Notes: generated by a model not told the origin, from the sequence alone. A stretch of 64,000 bases of DNA from an uncultured beta proteobacterium (GCA_903821335.1 CAIJKV010000205.1:1-64000), one strand, 5' to 3'. Numbered from the stretch's first letter, positions 53,250-64,000 are shown. A program made the numbers and translations.

Positions 53250-56200
53250 CTACCCCCCTGCGGGAACAGGTGCTGTCGGCGTGGGGACTGGGTCTTCAAG
53301 AGGCGTAAGCTGCGGGTCGTCCCAGGGTCCTTTCACCGCATATCTCGCCGTCAGGACATGTTCAATTGGCATACGCAGCAAAAATTGCGTGACAAGGGCA
53401 CCAAGCCCGATCAGTGGGTTGACAGCAAACCCGGTTGCAATCGCAGCACCACTCATGTCCAAGATCGGCTTGACGTTTGCCTGCATGTCCCAGGTCTTTT
53501 TTGTCAGGTTGGAACTGCCGGCGAGTGTCACCTCTGTAATGGGGCTCGAAACCAGCAGATTCTTGGTCGCCACATCACCATTGTTGATGATAAATTTTCC
53601 TGAAATTTCATTCCAGGGAAAACCGTCCTGAAATTCATTTCCAGGTCGAAAGTCAAGCCGGAACAACCTCTGCAGGGACTGCAGTGATAACAGTTCAAGA
53701 AGCCGGGCGCTGCGTGAATTGACGTGCACGAACACGCCATTCCTGAAGTTGATCTCAGCCGTTCCGCCCATTGTGTCGTAACTGAACACCCAGGGAAAAT
53801 TGCCCCAGTCGATTTGCGCCGTGATTGTGCCTTGCCCGCCATTCACCCGCTCAGGGTAGCCCATGAACGCAGACAGTTTCCCCAGGTCCGAAATTTCGAT
53901 CTGGGTGTCCAGGCGTACACCACGTGCGGCACCCTTCAATCGCCAGAGACCTTTGCCTGAAAATGTTACAAAAGGATTTTTTATGTCGAGTTGCTCAATG
54001 GTCCAGCGTTCGCCGCGCTCGGCGTTGGATCCGCGTAGCCGCAGCTCTCCCAGCCTGCTGCCGTAGAGTGTGAAATCCTCGATGGTCAGGTCCACGGCTG
54101 GAATGTCTGCCCACTGATCCTCGTTGATACTTTTAACCTTGGGTGTCTCTTCCTCACTGGCGTTCGCGTCCCCGATCGTCAGCTTTGAAATGGTGGCGAC
54201 CACCCGACCGGCGAGCGCGCCAGAAGCCTGATGCCACGATACCGATCCTGTGGTTTCTTTTGACGTGAGCTTGGCAACCCAGTGGTCTTTTTCAGGTTGC
54301 GTCGTCACGATGTCAACATTTGTCAGATTGATATCCGACCAGGCCAGGAACGGCGAACGCAAGCGGATGCGCTCGGTGCGAGGAAAGAGGATATCAACCC
54401 CCTTCGTAGAAGGATCGGGTGCCGCAGCCAGTTGATCAACGAAACCTTTCCAGTCGTCCCAAACCACTTTGTCCAGCGTGACGTCAACCGCCATTCCGGA
54501 TTCTGGCAGCTCGGCAGTGGTTCCGATGCCGATTGCCGCACGGGAAAAGTACGGACCGGAACGGGCACTTGTAAACCGCTCGAACTTTCCGTTTGCTGCG
54601 TCTCCCAACTTGAAGGTTAGCTGATGCCTGAAGTCACTTCGACGGCGTGTGCTGGTCCACTGAACGGAAAGCGGAAGCTTTTGCTCGGCTGTTTTACCCA
54701 ACGGGGCAGGCAAGGCAATCGCCATGCCGTCGAGCGTCGAGGTAATCAGAAGGTCAAGGCCGTCTTTGCCATTCTGACTCAGGCGCGCGCGGTAACGTGT
54801 GCGCCCGTCGAGCGCAGCCAGGGTTGGGGCATCTGAAAAGCTGCGCAACGCCGCAGAACTGATTATTCCGTCGAGCTGCATCCCCATCTTGGTATCGCTC
54901 AGGCTTCCCTGAACGGTGGCGTCTCCACCCAGGAACTTGGCGCGCAAGTCCGCAGTGCGAATATCTTTTTCGGTAAATTCAACCGTACCATCGATATTGT
55001 CAAACTTGAGTGGGTCCTGCCCCATGGACAAACTGCCGGCCGTGATTTTTACGCGCCCTTGTACCTTCATCAAGTCCGGCCGCGCAAGGTTGAGCGAGAC
55101 GTCAACGGGAACCACCCAGTCGCCGGCCACCCGGATCGTGTCCAGCGGGACGCCAACCCGCTCAGCGGCCGGAGTGGCCTGGAGGACTGACAGGTAGGTC
55201 TGTGCCGCAGCCCGGGTCTCGAGCTCAATGGTTGTGTCCTGGTCCAGATCCATATCGCGAATCTTCACTTCCAGGCGTTGCAAAGGAATATGGTCGCCTT
55301 TGGCCCCCGACAGCATGCCACTGACCGCCAGGGCATTGAACCGCATTTTGTCAATCATGATCGAGCCCTCGGCCCCCATGATGGCTGGCCAACCCGCGAC
55401 CGTATCGTGCGCCGGCGCATAGTCAACCGACAGGCCATGGAAATCACCCGCCATGCGAAATTCGCCCTGTGCACCCGGTTCATTAAACGGAAAATGCGTC
55501 AGGTCTCCATTCAGTTTGAGAGAAGCCTGCGCGACTTTCCCCTGAACCAGCGCATCGCGCAACCACAGACGCGCCTCGTCGGGAACGGTGGTGGGAAGAT
55601 ATCTGTACAGCGATGGAAGTGACAGTTGTGCCAGCGTGCCGGTCACGTCAGCGATGCCGGCGGCCGAATCCCCGCCGGCGTGCCAGGAGCCCTGCAGACT
55701 GGCCTGCAGGTCGGCACTCGTTACGACAAATCTTGAGAATGCGAGCGACAGTTGCTCGTCTTGGGTCCGGCTGAGATGTCCGGCTATATCCAGGCGACCC
55801 AACTGGACCTGAGATGGTTCGAAAAGAGGACTGTCAACGTGCACGCCCGACGCCTTGACTGTCATGTTCAGGCCGGCTGCGTCAGGGCTGCGAACGAGAA
55901 GTGGCGAATGCGTCAACGGCAAAATATCGGACAACCAACCCGTCACCCGCACCTGGGCATCGTCGGCAAAAAAATCTGGCGACTGATCAGCCACCAGTGC
56001 GACCCCGATACCTTTGCCCGCGAGATCTAGCACCGCCTGCCCGAGGCGCCCCTGTTGCACGTCAATCCAGGTGCGGGCGGCATACCGACCCGAGAGGACA
56101 GGGACATCAAGCCACGGCGCCCACGCCTGAGGATCGAGGTCATCGATCTCAATGTAGATTTCGGCGCTGCGGTCGGCGCTGCGGCCCAGTCGGCCCAGGA

Positions 56201-56864
56201 CATGGTCCTCACGCATCACCAGTTCGACCGTTTTACCCATCGCCTGTGGTGGAGACGCCTTGACCATCAGTCGATGGCTGAACAGCCCGTTTGTCAAGGC
56301 AATATCGACCTGCGAAAACACCAGTTCGGGTGCCTGGCGCTGGTGGTCATGCCAGCGCAGGGTCGCGCCATTGACAACGATCATGCCCTGTTTCAAGAGC
56401 CAACTCACGGCGAGCACTTTACTGTTCAGTTCAAGGCGATCGGGCCCAAGGCTGTCAAACGCATGCCCAGCCAGCGTCAGTGTCCCATCCTCGCGCCGTG
56501 CCGCCACGAGGTTGATGCCATTAATCTCAAGCCGGGCCAACTGCAGGTCCATGGCCAGGATGCTGCGCCACGACACGAGGGCAAACGCGTTGGGCACGTT
56601 CAGCACAGGCAAGCCGTCGGCATCGTCGACCTTCAGGTTACTGATCGACAAGGTGGGGTTCAGACCCGACCAATCCGCGGTGATATCACCCAACGTCACC
56701 TGGACGTCAAGGGCCGAGGACAAATGCTGTTCGATCTGTGGTCGCCACGTATTGATACGGGGAAGCACCCCGTACCGAACTGTCAGCATGGCAAAAGCGG
56801 CCGCGATATAAACGACAAGTAAGCCGACGAGAAGCCAGCGCAGTGTTTTTTTGAAAAGTTGCAA
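53250..56864 (-). CDS. YhdP family (AsmA-like, DUF3971) membrane protein
   Basis: 1204-aa protein, N-terminal TM, GLNPTLSISNLKVDD, C-terminal GFAVNPLIGLGALVTQFLLRMPIEHVLTARYAVKGPWDDPQ; position near glnE. Confidence 0.93.
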   Translation of the reverse strand: MQLFKKTLRWLLVGLLVVYIAAAFAMLTVRYGVLPRINTWRPQIEQHLSSALDVQVTLGDITADWSGLNPTLSISNLKVDDADGLPVLNVPNAFALVSWRSILAMDLQLARLEINGINLVAARREDGTLTLAGHAFDSLGPDRLELNSKVLAVSWLLKQGMIVVNGATLRWHDHQRQAPELVFSQVDIALTNGLFSHRLMVKASPPQAMGKTVELVMREDHVLGRLGRSADRSAEIYIEIDDLDPQAWAPWLDVPVLSGRYAARTWIDVQQGRLGQAVLDLAGKGIGVALVADQSPDFFADDAQVRVTGWLSDILPLTHSPLLVRSPDAAGLNMTVKASGVHVDSPLFEPSQVQLGRLDIAGHLSRTQDEQLSLAFSRFVVTSADLQASLQGSWHAGGDSAAGIADVTGTLAQLSLPSLYRYLPTTVPDEARLWLRDALVQGKVAQASLKLNGDLTHFPFNEPGAQGEFRMAGDFHGLSVDYAPAHDTVAGWPAIMGAEGSIMIDKMRFNALAVSGMLSGAKGDHIPLQRLEVKIRDMDLDQDTTIELETRAAAQTYLSVLQATPAAERVGVPLDTIRVAGDWVVPVDVSLNLARPDLMKVQGRVKITAGSLSMGQDPLKFDNIDGTVEFTEKDIRTADLRAKFLGGDATVQGSLSDTKMGMQLDGIISSAALRSFSDAPTLAALDGRTRYRARLSQNGKDGLDLLITSTLDGMAIALPAPLGKTAEQKLPLSVQWTSTRRRSDFRHQLTFKLGDAANGKFERFTSARSGPYFSRAAIGIGTTAELPESGMAVDVTLDKVVWDDWKGFVDQLAAAPDPSTKGVDILFPRTERIRLRSPFLAWSDINLTNVDIVTTQPEKDHWVAKLTSKETTGSVSWHQASGALAGRVVATISKLTIGDANASEEETPKVKSINEDQWADIPAVDLTIEDFTLYGSRLGELRLRGSNAERGERWTIEQLDIKNPFVTFSGKGLWRLKGAARGVRLDTQIEISDLGKLSAFMGYPERVNGGQGTITAQIDWGNFPWVFSYDTMGGTAEINFRNGVFVHVNSRSARLLELLSLQSLQRLFRLDFRPGNEFQDGFPWNEISGKFIINNGDVATKNLLVSSPITEVTLAGSSNLTKKTWDMQANVKPILDMSGAAIATGFAVNPLIGLGALVTQFLLRMPIEHVLTARYAVKGPWDDPQLTPLEDPVPTPTAPVPAGG

Positions 56865-56955
56865 AGCGTAACGATAAAAAAAGAAGGATATGCTGGGATA
56901 TTGTTCGAACTTATACCCTAATCTGTTAAACGTGTCCTAGCAACATTGTCCAAAT

Positions 56956-59754
56956 ATGACTGACTTCCGTATATCGGTGGCTCTGGCCTGGTCCAGCGCG
57001 CTGCAGCGCCAGGTTCAGGGCAATCCTGACTTTGCCACCTGGCTGGCTGACGCCAGCGACACCCCGCTCACCAACGACCGCCTGATGGCCTGGTTCGAGG
57101 AACTGGCCGGGCAGCCCACCACGACAGCCAGATTGGACACGCAGGGATGCCGCAAGGTGTTGCGTCAGTTACGCAAACGCGTGTTTTACCTGGCGATGGT
57201 GCGCGACCTGGCCGGGCTTGCCAGCCTGGAGGAAGTCACGGGCGCGATGACGACGCTGGCTGACTTAAGTGTCGAGCAGGCGTACCGCAGCGTCATGGCT
57301 GACCTGGTTTCAGTCCACGGCGCGCCTAAAGATCCGGTCAACGGGCGTCCCCAGGAGATGATCATCATCGGAATGGGCAAGCTCGGCGGCTGCGAACTCA
57401 ATGTGTCGTCTGACATCGACCTGATCATGCTCTACGGCGAGGAGGGCGAAACCGATGGCCCCAGGCCGCTCAGTCACCATGAGTTTTACGCAAGGCTGAC
57501 CCAACGGATGATGCCGGTGATCTCGGAGGCGGATGCCCAAGGACAGGTATTTCGAACTGACCTGCGGCTGCGACCGGATGGAGACTCGGGACCACTTGCC
57601 TGGAGCCTGGATGCCTTTGAACAATACTTGTTCACACAGGGCCGAGAGTGGGAACGCTATGCCTGGCTAAAGGGTCGCGCCATCCCCGCGCGGGCCTTTG
57701 ACGACAGTGACTCGACCCAGACGCTGCGCCACGTGGAAAGCATGCGACTGCCTTTCGTCTACCGGAAGTACTTCGATTTTGACGCACTCGCGGCGCTGCG
57801 ATCTTTGCGCGAACGCATCCGGCAGGATTGGCAACGGCGCGCGCTTGCAAGACCCGGACTCGATTCGCATCACAATATCAAGCTTGGCGAAGGCGGCATA
57901 CGCGAGATCGAGTTTGTCGTGCAGCTTTCGCAACTGATCAAGGGTGGACGCATGCCCACCCTGCAGCAACGCGGCCTGCTGCCCGCCCTGCTTGCGCAGG
58001 TTCGCGCGGGGATTATCCCGGAGTCCATCGCGACACGCCTGGCGCAAGCCTACCGTTTTCTGCGGAAAACCGAACACGCCCTGCAATACTACGACGACGC
58101 GCAAACCCATATGCTGCCACATGACCCAGCCAGGCTTGCCGCGCTGGCCCAGGCGATGGCACTGCCCGAACCTGAATTCAGCCAAGTCCTGGCCACGCAC
58201 CGTGAGTTTGTGGCCGAAACGTTCCGCAATGCTTTTCGCATCGCCGGCATCAGCGAAGAGTCAGAGCAAACGCGTCTGTCCGCAGGGCTGGTTCCAGGCA
58301 AGCCTGCGTCGGGCCGGGAGGAGCAAGACCCCTGTCGCGAACTGGAAGCTGAAATCGCGAAATTTGCCGAACAATCGACTGAACTGACGACCCGCGTCGA
58401 GTCGTTTCTCGATAGTCACCGTATCCGCGGGTTGCCAACCAATAGCCGCAACCGAGTCGAAACACTGCTGCCGATCGCGCTGCGCGCCGCGCAAATGACA
58501 CCCAGCCCCATGGTCGCGGCGCTGCGGTTGCTGGATCTGATCGAGGCTGTCGCCCAGCGTAGCGCCTACCTGGCGTTGTTGGCCGAATTCCCGGAAACAA
58601 TGCTGCGCGTCGCCCGCATGATGGCGGCAAGCCCCTGGGCGGCGCAATATCTGATTCAGCATCCACTGGTGCTCGACAGCCTGATTGCCTGGCGCTCCCT
58701 GATGGAGCCGCTGGACTTCGACAAGCTTGCACAGGCGATGTCCACGGACTTGGACGCATGCCTGTTGCCCGACGGCACACCCGACATTGAGCGGCAAATG
58801 AATCTGATGCGCGACACCCAACGTCAAATCAGCTTTCAGTTGCTGGCGCAGGATCTTGAAGGGATGCTGTCGGTGGAACGCCTGGCGGATCAGCTCTCGG
58901 CGCTGGCAGACATGCAGCTGTCGGAAACCATCAGGCAGGTCTGGCCGCTTGTTGTCAGGCCGTCGGACGACCAGCGGCCCGCCGCCCCGCAATTCGCAGT
59001 CATTGCTTATGGACGACTGGGCGGCAAAGAACTCGGCTATTCGTCGGACCTGGATGTGGTCTACCTGTATGACGATGCACGCGATGAGGCCTCGGAGCAA
59101 TATGCCAAGCTTGCACGGCGGATATCCTCCTGGTTATCAACCATGACCTCCTCCGGACGCCTGTACGAAATCGACCTGCGCCTGAGGCCTGACGGTGACG
59201 CAGGTCTGCTGGCCGTGTCGATCACGTCTTTTGAACAGTATCAACTCAACCACGCCTGGTCATGGGAACACCAGGCACTGTCCCGTGCACGCTTTGCCGC
59301 CGGCGACTTGCGCGTGGGTGCGCTGTTTGAACAAGTCCGCGAAAAAGTACTGGTGATGCCGCGAGACCCTGAAAAACTTCGCCAGGAGGTGTGCGCGATG
59401 CGTGAAAAAATGAGTGCCGGCCACCCGAACCACAGCGACGACTTCGACATCAAGCACGATCCGGGCGGCATGGTCGACCTGGAGTTCGTGACGCAGTATC
59501 TGGTGCTGCGCTACGCCGGCACGTATCCGACCCTGATCAGCAATCTTGGCAATATCGCGCTGTTGCGCCTGGCGGGCGAAAATGGACTGATCGACCCCGA
59601 CCTGGCCAGGCACGCCGGCGACGCCTATCGAAACTTGAGGCGACGCCAGCACGAAGTGCGTCTGCAAGGCGCAGAGAAGGCCCGCGTGCCCGACGACGAG
59701 CTGCTGCATGAGCGCGAGGTCGTGCGACAACTCTGGGTCACGGTGCTGGGCTAG
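56956..59754 (+). CDS. glnE: Bifunctional glutamine synthetase adenylyltransferase/deadenylase
   Basis: Two nucleotidyltransferase modules: [24 protein letters not shown] and [25 protein letters not shown]. Confidence 0.97.
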   Translation: MTDFRISVALAWSSALQRQVQGNPDFATWLADASDTPLTNDRLMAWFEELAGQPTTTARLDTQGCRKVLRQLRKRVFYLAMVRDLAGLASLEEVTGAMTTLADLSVEQAYRSVMADLVSVHGAPKDPVNGRPQEMIIIGMGKLGGCELNVSSDIDLIMLYGEEGETDGPRPLSHHEFYARLTQRMMPVISEADAQGQVFRTDLRLRPDGDSGPLAWSLDAFEQYLFTQGREWERYAWLKGRAIPARAFDDSDSTQTLRHVESMRLPFVYRKYFDFDALAALRSLRERIRQDWQRRALARPGLDSHHNIKLGEGGIREIEFVVQLSQLIKGGRMPTLQQRGLLPALLAQVRAGIIPESIATRLAQAYRFLRKTEHALQYYDDAQTHMLPHDPARLAALAQAMALPEPEFSQVLATHREFVAETFRNAFRIAGISEESEQTRLSAGLVPGKPASGREEQDPCRELEAEIAKFAEQSTELTTRVESFLDSHRIRGLPTNSRNRVETLLPIALRAAQMTPSPMVAALRLLDLIEAVAQRSAYLALLAEFPETMLRVARMMAASPWAAQYLIQHPLVLDSLIAWRSLMEPLDFDKLAQAMSTDLDACLLPDGTPDIERQMNLMRDTQRQISFQLLAQDLEGMLSVERLADQLSALADMQLSETIRQVWPLVVRPSDDQRPAAPQFAVIAYGRLGGKELGYSSDLDVVYLYDDARDEASEQYAKLARRISSWLSTMTSSGRLYEIDLRLRPDGDAGLLAVSITSFEQYQLNHAWSWEHQALSRARFAAGDLRVGALFEQVREKVLVMPRDPEKLRQEVCAMREKMSAGHPNHSDDFDIKHDPGGMVDLEFVTQYLVLRYAGTYPTLISNLGNIALLRLAGENGLIDPDLARHAGDAYRNLRRRQHEVRLQGAEKARVPDDELLHEREVVRQLWVTVLG

Positions 59755-59821
59755 GAACCTGACGCCTGAAACGTTTAAAATGCGAGACCGTCCCGTTGCC
59801 CCGAGTGAGTTGCCACCTGCC

Positions 59822-60553
59822 ATGAAAGACCCTTTGCGCCCCACGATGTCATTGCCTGAAGGCCGATCAAAGGTCCTGCTGCACTCGTGCTGCGCGCCCT
59901 GCTCGGGCGAGGTCATGGAAGCCATGCTCGCAGCTGGAATCGACTATGACATTTTTTTTTACAACCCCAATATCCACCCGATCGAAGAATACGAAATCCG
60001 CAAGAACGAGAACATCCGTTTTGCACAATCGCACGGGATCGGGTTTATCGACGCCGACTACGATGTCGACAACTGGTTTGAACGGGTCAAGGGTCAGGAA
60101 GATGCACCCGAGCGGGGCGAGCGCTGCACGACCTGCTTTGACATGCGGTTTGCGCGCACGGCGCTCTATGCGCACGAACACGGCTACGACACGATCACCA
60201 GCTCATTGGGCATCTCTCGCTGGAAGGACATGGCTCAGATCAACGGCAGCGGTGAACGCGCCGCGGCCCGTTACGACGCGCTGATTTACTGGACCTATAA
60301 CTGGCGCAAGCATGGTGGGTCGGCACGCATGATCGAAATCAGCAAGCGCGAAGAGTTTTACCAGCAGGAGTATTGCGGCTGCGTATACTCGCTGCGCGAC
60401 ACGAATCGTCATCGCCGCTCACAAGGGCGTGACCGCATCGAGCGCGGCGTGAAGTTTTACGGGCGCGAGGAACTCGCGACCGAGATCACCGAGGCCAGGC
60501 GGGCCGCCCCGGGCAGCGCTCTACCCTCGAACCCGGCTTCATCCCCGGAGTGA
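59822..60553 (+). CDS. queH: Epoxyqueuosine reductase QueH
   Basis: [56 protein letters not shown]; adjacent CC motif. Confidence 0.92.
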   Translation: MKDPLRPTMSLPEGRSKVLLHSCCAPCSGEVMEAMLAAGIDYDIFFYNPNIHPIEEYEIRKNENIRFAQSHGIGFIDADYDVDNWFERVKGQEDAPERGERCTTCFDMRFARTALYAHEHGYDTITSSLGISRWKDMAQINGSGERAAARYDALIYWTYNWRKHGGSARMIEISKREEFYQQEYCGCVYSLRDTNRHRRSQGRDRIERGVKFYGREELATEITEARRAAPGSALPSNPASSPE

Positions 60554-60582
60554 TCGTCTGGCACCACACGCGGCATGACGGT

Positions 60583-61446
60583 CTAAGGCTCAGCCAGCGT
60601 TGTCATTCTGGAGACCTTCAGATGATATGTTGCCAGCAGGGCGGCAAAGATTTCCCCTGAAAGCGTGCGGTACTCCTCAACGCGATCCGTGCCGAAGGCA
60701 ACGCCCCGGGCAAACCGTTTGGCTGGATGGGTCATCAACAACATTCCCGGTGTAGCGTGTCGCAACCAGGCATCCAGCAGGACCGGATAAGGGGGATGAG
60801 AGCGCTCAAAGTCATAAACGCCCAGAAAGCCGCTGTTGAACTTGAAATGCGCCAGGCTGGCTAACTTGAACAGAGGTGCCGCACCAAGCGCGGCGATGAC
60901 CCGTGGCTTGAAACGCTGCATGAAAGGCAATGCCGGATCAAGCGTTCCCGGCGTTGTGTTGCGCAGCCACGGCCGTGCCTTGGGGTATCGACGCACCAAG
61001 GCATCAACCAGAGCCTCGCGGATAACCGGAAGTTGATGCACATGGAGATGGCCATCGACAAAATCCGGTGCGCGACCCACGTGGCGCTCAAACCGATCCA
61101 GCTGTGAATCGATCTGCCGACGTACCCCGGCCACGTGCAGTCTGCGTGTGTACGCCAGCGCAACGAGCTTGCCATGCGGCAGAAACAGACCGGGCAGGCC
61201 CAGCGACTCTGTGAAGTTCAAATGCAACCCCAGGTCGATGGGCAAGTCCTTCAGGGTGGCCGCGCTCTGGGCAAATTCTGGTGCATCAACCAGACAACTT
61301 GTGGCGCTCAGCCGTCCGAGGCGCGAGAGTTCTACAATACCTTCGTCCACGCTAGGCTCCATCCCGAAATCATCCGCGCAGACGATGACCGGGACGACCT
61401 GTCCTGTGGCCTCAACCGGTTTCGTCGTTTCAGGAAGGTTTTGCAT
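60583..61446 (-). CDS. ChbG/HpnK-family (YdjC-like) deacetylase
   Basis: VIVCADDFGMEPSVDEGIVELSRLGRLSATSCLVDAPEF; FVDGHLHVHQLPVIREALV. Confidence 0.92.
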   Translation of the reverse strand: MQNLPETTKPVEATGQVVPVIVCADDFGMEPSVDEGIVELSRLGRLSATSCLVDAPEFAQSAATLKDLPIDLGLHLNFTESLGLPGLFLPHGKLVALAYTRRLHVAGVRRQIDSQLDRFERHVGRAPDFVDGHLHVHQLPVIREALVDALVRRYPKARPWLRNTTPGTLDPALPFMQRFKPRVIAALGAAPLFKLASLAHFKFNSGFLGVYDFERSHPPYPVLLDAWLRHATPGMLLMTHPAKRFARGVAFGTDRVEEYRTLSGEIFAALLATYHLKVSRMTTLAEP

Positions 61447-61837
61447 GCGTCGTGTTGTGCATCAGGTCAGTTGGTTTATCGTCGTGGGGTGCGCGGCATC
61501 GCTCACGCACTGGGTAGTTGCCGTCGGGCTGGTGTCCCTGGCGGGCGTGACGCCCTTGCTTGCCAACCTGGTCGGCTGGCTGATCGCCTTTCTTGTTTCG
61601 TTCAGTGGTCATTATCGCCTGACCTTTCGGCATCAGCAGGCCCGGCTGGTACCTGCCGCCGCACGTTTTTTCATGGTGTCGGCTCTGGGTTTCTGCATCA
61701 ACGAAGCGTCCTACGCCTGGTTGCTGCGCACCACCACCATTCGTTACGACGTCCTGTTGTTGTTGATATTGGTTGCCATCGCGGTGCTGACTTTCGCACT
61801 CAGCAGACTCTGGGCCTTCAGGTCTGCTCCCTCCTGA
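61445..61837 (+). CDS. GtrA-family membrane protein
   Basis: MRRVVHQVSWFIVVGCAASLTHWVVAVGLVSLAGVTPLLANLVGWLIAFLVSFSGHYRLTF...LSRLWAFRS; four TM segments. Confidence 0.88.
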   Translation: MRRVVHQVSWFIVVGCAASLTHWVVAVGLVSLAGVTPLLANLVGWLIAFLVSFSGHYRLTFRHQQARLVPAAARFFMVSALGFCINEASYAWLLRTTTIRYDVLLLLILVAIAVLTFALSRLWAFRSAPS

Positions 61838-62910
61838 GCCTGGCCGCCAGAATTGAACGACTGGCCCGACATCTGGCGCACGATGTACAAGGGACGCCCC
61901 TTGACTTCATCAAAGATGCGACCGATGTATTCCCCCACGATTCCCAGTGAAATCAGGTTGATTCCCGAGAAAAACAGCAGGATGGTCACAATCGTGGGCC
62001 AGCCACTGACCGGGTTGAGAAACATCAGGTACTCAATCACGATGTAGATGCCGTAGGCGAACGAGCACAGCGAGACCACGAACCCCGTGATGCTGACCGC
62101 GCGCAAGGGCCACGTGGTAAACGCGGTCAGCCCGGCAAGCGCCAGGCGCAACAGTTTCCAGTGGCTGAAGTGCGTTTCACCAAACTGGCGGTTATCGGGC
62201 GTGTAGGTAATAGGCTCGGAGGGAAAACCAACCCAGGCATAGAGCCCCTTCATGAAACGATTGCGCTCGGGCAACTGAAGCAGGGCATCTACGACCGCAC
62301 GATCCATGAGTCGAAAGTCACCCGCATGCGGCGGAACCTGAACGCCATGGGAACCTGCCATCAGCGAATAGAACATCCGTGTGCCGAATCGCTTGCCCCA
62401 TCCCTCGTCTTTCCGGTTTTCGCGAACGGCATAGACCATATCGACGCCTGCCTGCCAGCGTTCCAGCATGGCGGGCACGAGATCAGGAGGATGCTGCATG
62501 TCTGCATCAAGAATGATCACCACGTCACCCGTCGCCGCCTGCAGGCCAGCGGTAATCGCCGGCTCTTTGCCAAAGTTACGTGACAACTGGACGGTGCGAA
62601 ACCCCGGATTACGGGTCCAGGCCGTCATCAGTGTAGAGGTGGCATCCCGGCTGCCGTCATCGACCACAATCACTTCCCAACTGGCCTGGGTACGGCCCAG
62701 CACGGCCTGCAGCGCAGGAAGCAGCACGCCAAGATTTTTGCACTCGTTGTAGGCCGGAACCACGCAACTGATCATCACGCGGGCAATATCACGCGGCGGA
62801 TGGCCGGCGTGCCCGGCCTGACCCGCCGCAACCGCCGGGTGCGTGGCGTCTGGCGCGGGTTCGCGAACGGTGTCGAGGGCGGTGTCTTGAGCGGTGTCGG
62901 GTGACTTCAT
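61744..62910 (-). CDS. Glycosyltransferase family 2 (polyprenyl-phosphate sugar transferase, GtrB-like)
   Basis: ISCVVPAYNECKNLGVLLPAL; VVDDGSRDAT; ILDADMQHPPDLVPAML; C-terminal TM pair; GRPLYIVRQ. Confidence 0.92.
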   Translation of the reverse strand: MKSPDTAQDTALDTVREPAPDATHPAVAAGQAGHAGHPPRDIARVMISCVVPAYNECKNLGVLLPALQAVLGRTQASWEVIVVDDGSRDATSTLMTAWTRNPGFRTVQLSRNFGKEPAITAGLQAATGDVVIILDADMQHPPDLVPAMLERWQAGVDMVYAVRENRKDEGWGKRFGTRMFYSLMAGSHGVQVPPHAGDFRLMDRAVVDALLQLPERNRFMKGLYAWVGFPSEPITYTPDNRQFGETHFSHWKLLRLALAGLTAFTTWPLRAVSITGFVVSLCSFAYGIYIVIEYLMFLNPVSGWPTIVTILLFFSGINLISLGIVGEYIGRIFDEVKGRPLYIVRQMSGQSFNSGGQAQEGADLKAQSLLSAKVSTAMATNINNNRTS

Positions 62911-63002
62911 GCGCGATCAGTCCTGATGGTCATGGTCACATCATAACTTTCATCGCGGGTATGCATTTGGCCTTTTTTGGTCGACATGACCCCGGCATGT
63001 TG

Positions 63003-63872
63003 CTAGTTGGCGTTTTTGATGGCCAGACTGGCACTCAGGATCGCCCCGATCATGATGCACCCGCCTATCAATGTCCGCACGCCCGGGGTCTGCCCAAACA
63101 GCATCCACGCAAAGGCGATCGCGTACACCGGTTCAAGGGCGACCACCAGGCCTGCGGTGCGGGCGTGCAGTTGGCGCAGACTCGACACGAACAAAAGGTG
63201 GGCAAGGCCAGTGCAGATCACACCTAACACCAGTATCCAGAACCAACTGTTCAGGCTGACCGCGCCAACGCTGGGCAAGGCCCAGGGACAAAGCAGGAGG
63301 AACACCACCAGGTTTTGGACGCCGGCCACCTGCAAGGCGTCCACGCCAGCCAATGACCGGCGGTTGATCACGGCGAGCAGACCAAACGTGGCACCCGACA
63401 CGAGCCCCCACAGCAAGCCTGTAGTCCCCGCGTTGTCGAGCGACAGGGACGGCGTCACCAGCACAAGCCCAACGGATACCAGCAACAGCCGCACCCATTC
63501 GGCCCGGGTGACCTGTTCGCGCAGAATGGCCCATTCGATAAAGGTGATGAAGGCTGGAAAGCTGGCAAACCCCAGCGTCGCCACGGCGATGCCGCCCACC
63601 TTGACGGAAACGAAAAAAGTCACCCAATGGACCGCCAGCATGGCCCCGGACAGCAACAACGCACGCCACCGATGACTGGCAGAGACTGGGTGTACGGGCC
63701 GGGTACCGAGGAATTTTCCGAACAACGTGAGCGCCACGACAGCAAACATTGCCCTCCCCCACGTGATGAAGGCCGCGTCGGCCTGGATCACCTCACCCAG
63801 AATTCCGCACACACCAAAACACAGGGCAACAAGGTGGATTGCAAGCAAGGACTGGGTTCTGGACATTAACAA
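63003..63872 (-). CDS. EamA/DMT-superfamily transporter
   Basis: 10-TM protein AIHLVALCFGVCGILGEVIQADAAFITWGRAMFAVVAL; second EamA repeat near C-terminus. Confidence 0.9.
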   Translation of the reverse strand: MLMSRTQSLLAIHLVALCFGVCGILGEVIQADAAFITWGRAMFAVVALTLFGKFLGTRPVHPVSASHRWRALLLSGAMLAVHWVTFFVSVKVGGIAVATLGFASFPAFITFIEWAILREQVTRAEWVRLLLVSVGLVLVTPSLSLDNAGTTGLLWGLVSGATFGLLAVINRRSLAGVDALQVAGVQNLVVFLLLCPWALPSVGAVSLNSWFWILVLGVICTGLAHLLFVSSLRQLHARTAGLVVALEPVYAIAFAWMLFGQTPGVRTLIGGCIMIGAILSASLAIKNAN

Positions 63873-63890
63873 AAGGTAAGAATTGTAAGT

Positions 63891-63906
63891 TTAGGGTTAA
63901 CCCTAA
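63891..63906. promoter_or_regulatory. Perfect 16-bp palindrome, candidate operator
   Basis: TTAGGGTTAACCCTAA, 19 bp upstream of the EamA-family gene start. Confidence 0.5.
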
Positions 63907-64000
63907 TAACTAAAAAGGTACAACCAGCCTAGTATTCGACAAATACTGAGCATCTGGAGCACCGCGTTGTCAACGAGCATATTACCCGTGCGGCGGTTAC

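Noticed and set aside
63891-63906. TTAGGG/CCCTAA resembling telomere repeat
   Set aside because: Only one inverted copy, not a tandem array; better read as a palindromic operator.

Overview
The window is a mostly ordinary, gene-dense chromosomal segment from a GC-rich betaproteobacterium (Burkholderiales/Alcaligenaceae-like by gene order and protein resemblance; lineage is inferred). Housekeeping blocks are rpsU-dnaG-rpoD, purA-hisZ-hflC-hflK-hflX-hfq-hisC-der-bamB-yfgM-hisS-ispG-rodZ-rlmN-ndk, valS, trmD-rimM-rpsP, alaS, parC-parE, trxA-rho, yhdP and glnE. Accessory or unusual content: (1) a tRNA-Ile(CAU) gene at 961-1283 (minus) split after the anticodon by an ORF-less, ~244-nt group I (IC3-like) intron, which the ORF track does not show; (2) a compact chromosomal R64-type type IVb pilus operon (pilL-N-O-P-Q-R-S-V, 34013-42967) with no pilM, pilT, pilU or rci, a PilL-like protein with a possible VirB9/TrbG-like N-terminal domain, and a 13-bp tandem repeat in its only sizeable intergenic gap; (3) an RpoD with a ~330-aa Ala/Lys/Pro-rich N-terminal tail ending in an AT-hook-like motif; (4) an NsrR/NnrS/DUF2249-like nitric-oxide locus with a near-perfect NsrR operator; (5) a gtrA-like gene overlapping both opposite-strand neighbours. 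No CRISPR array, IS element, prophage or rRNA was recognised. All product calls are from reading the translations and sequence by eye; no searches were run.
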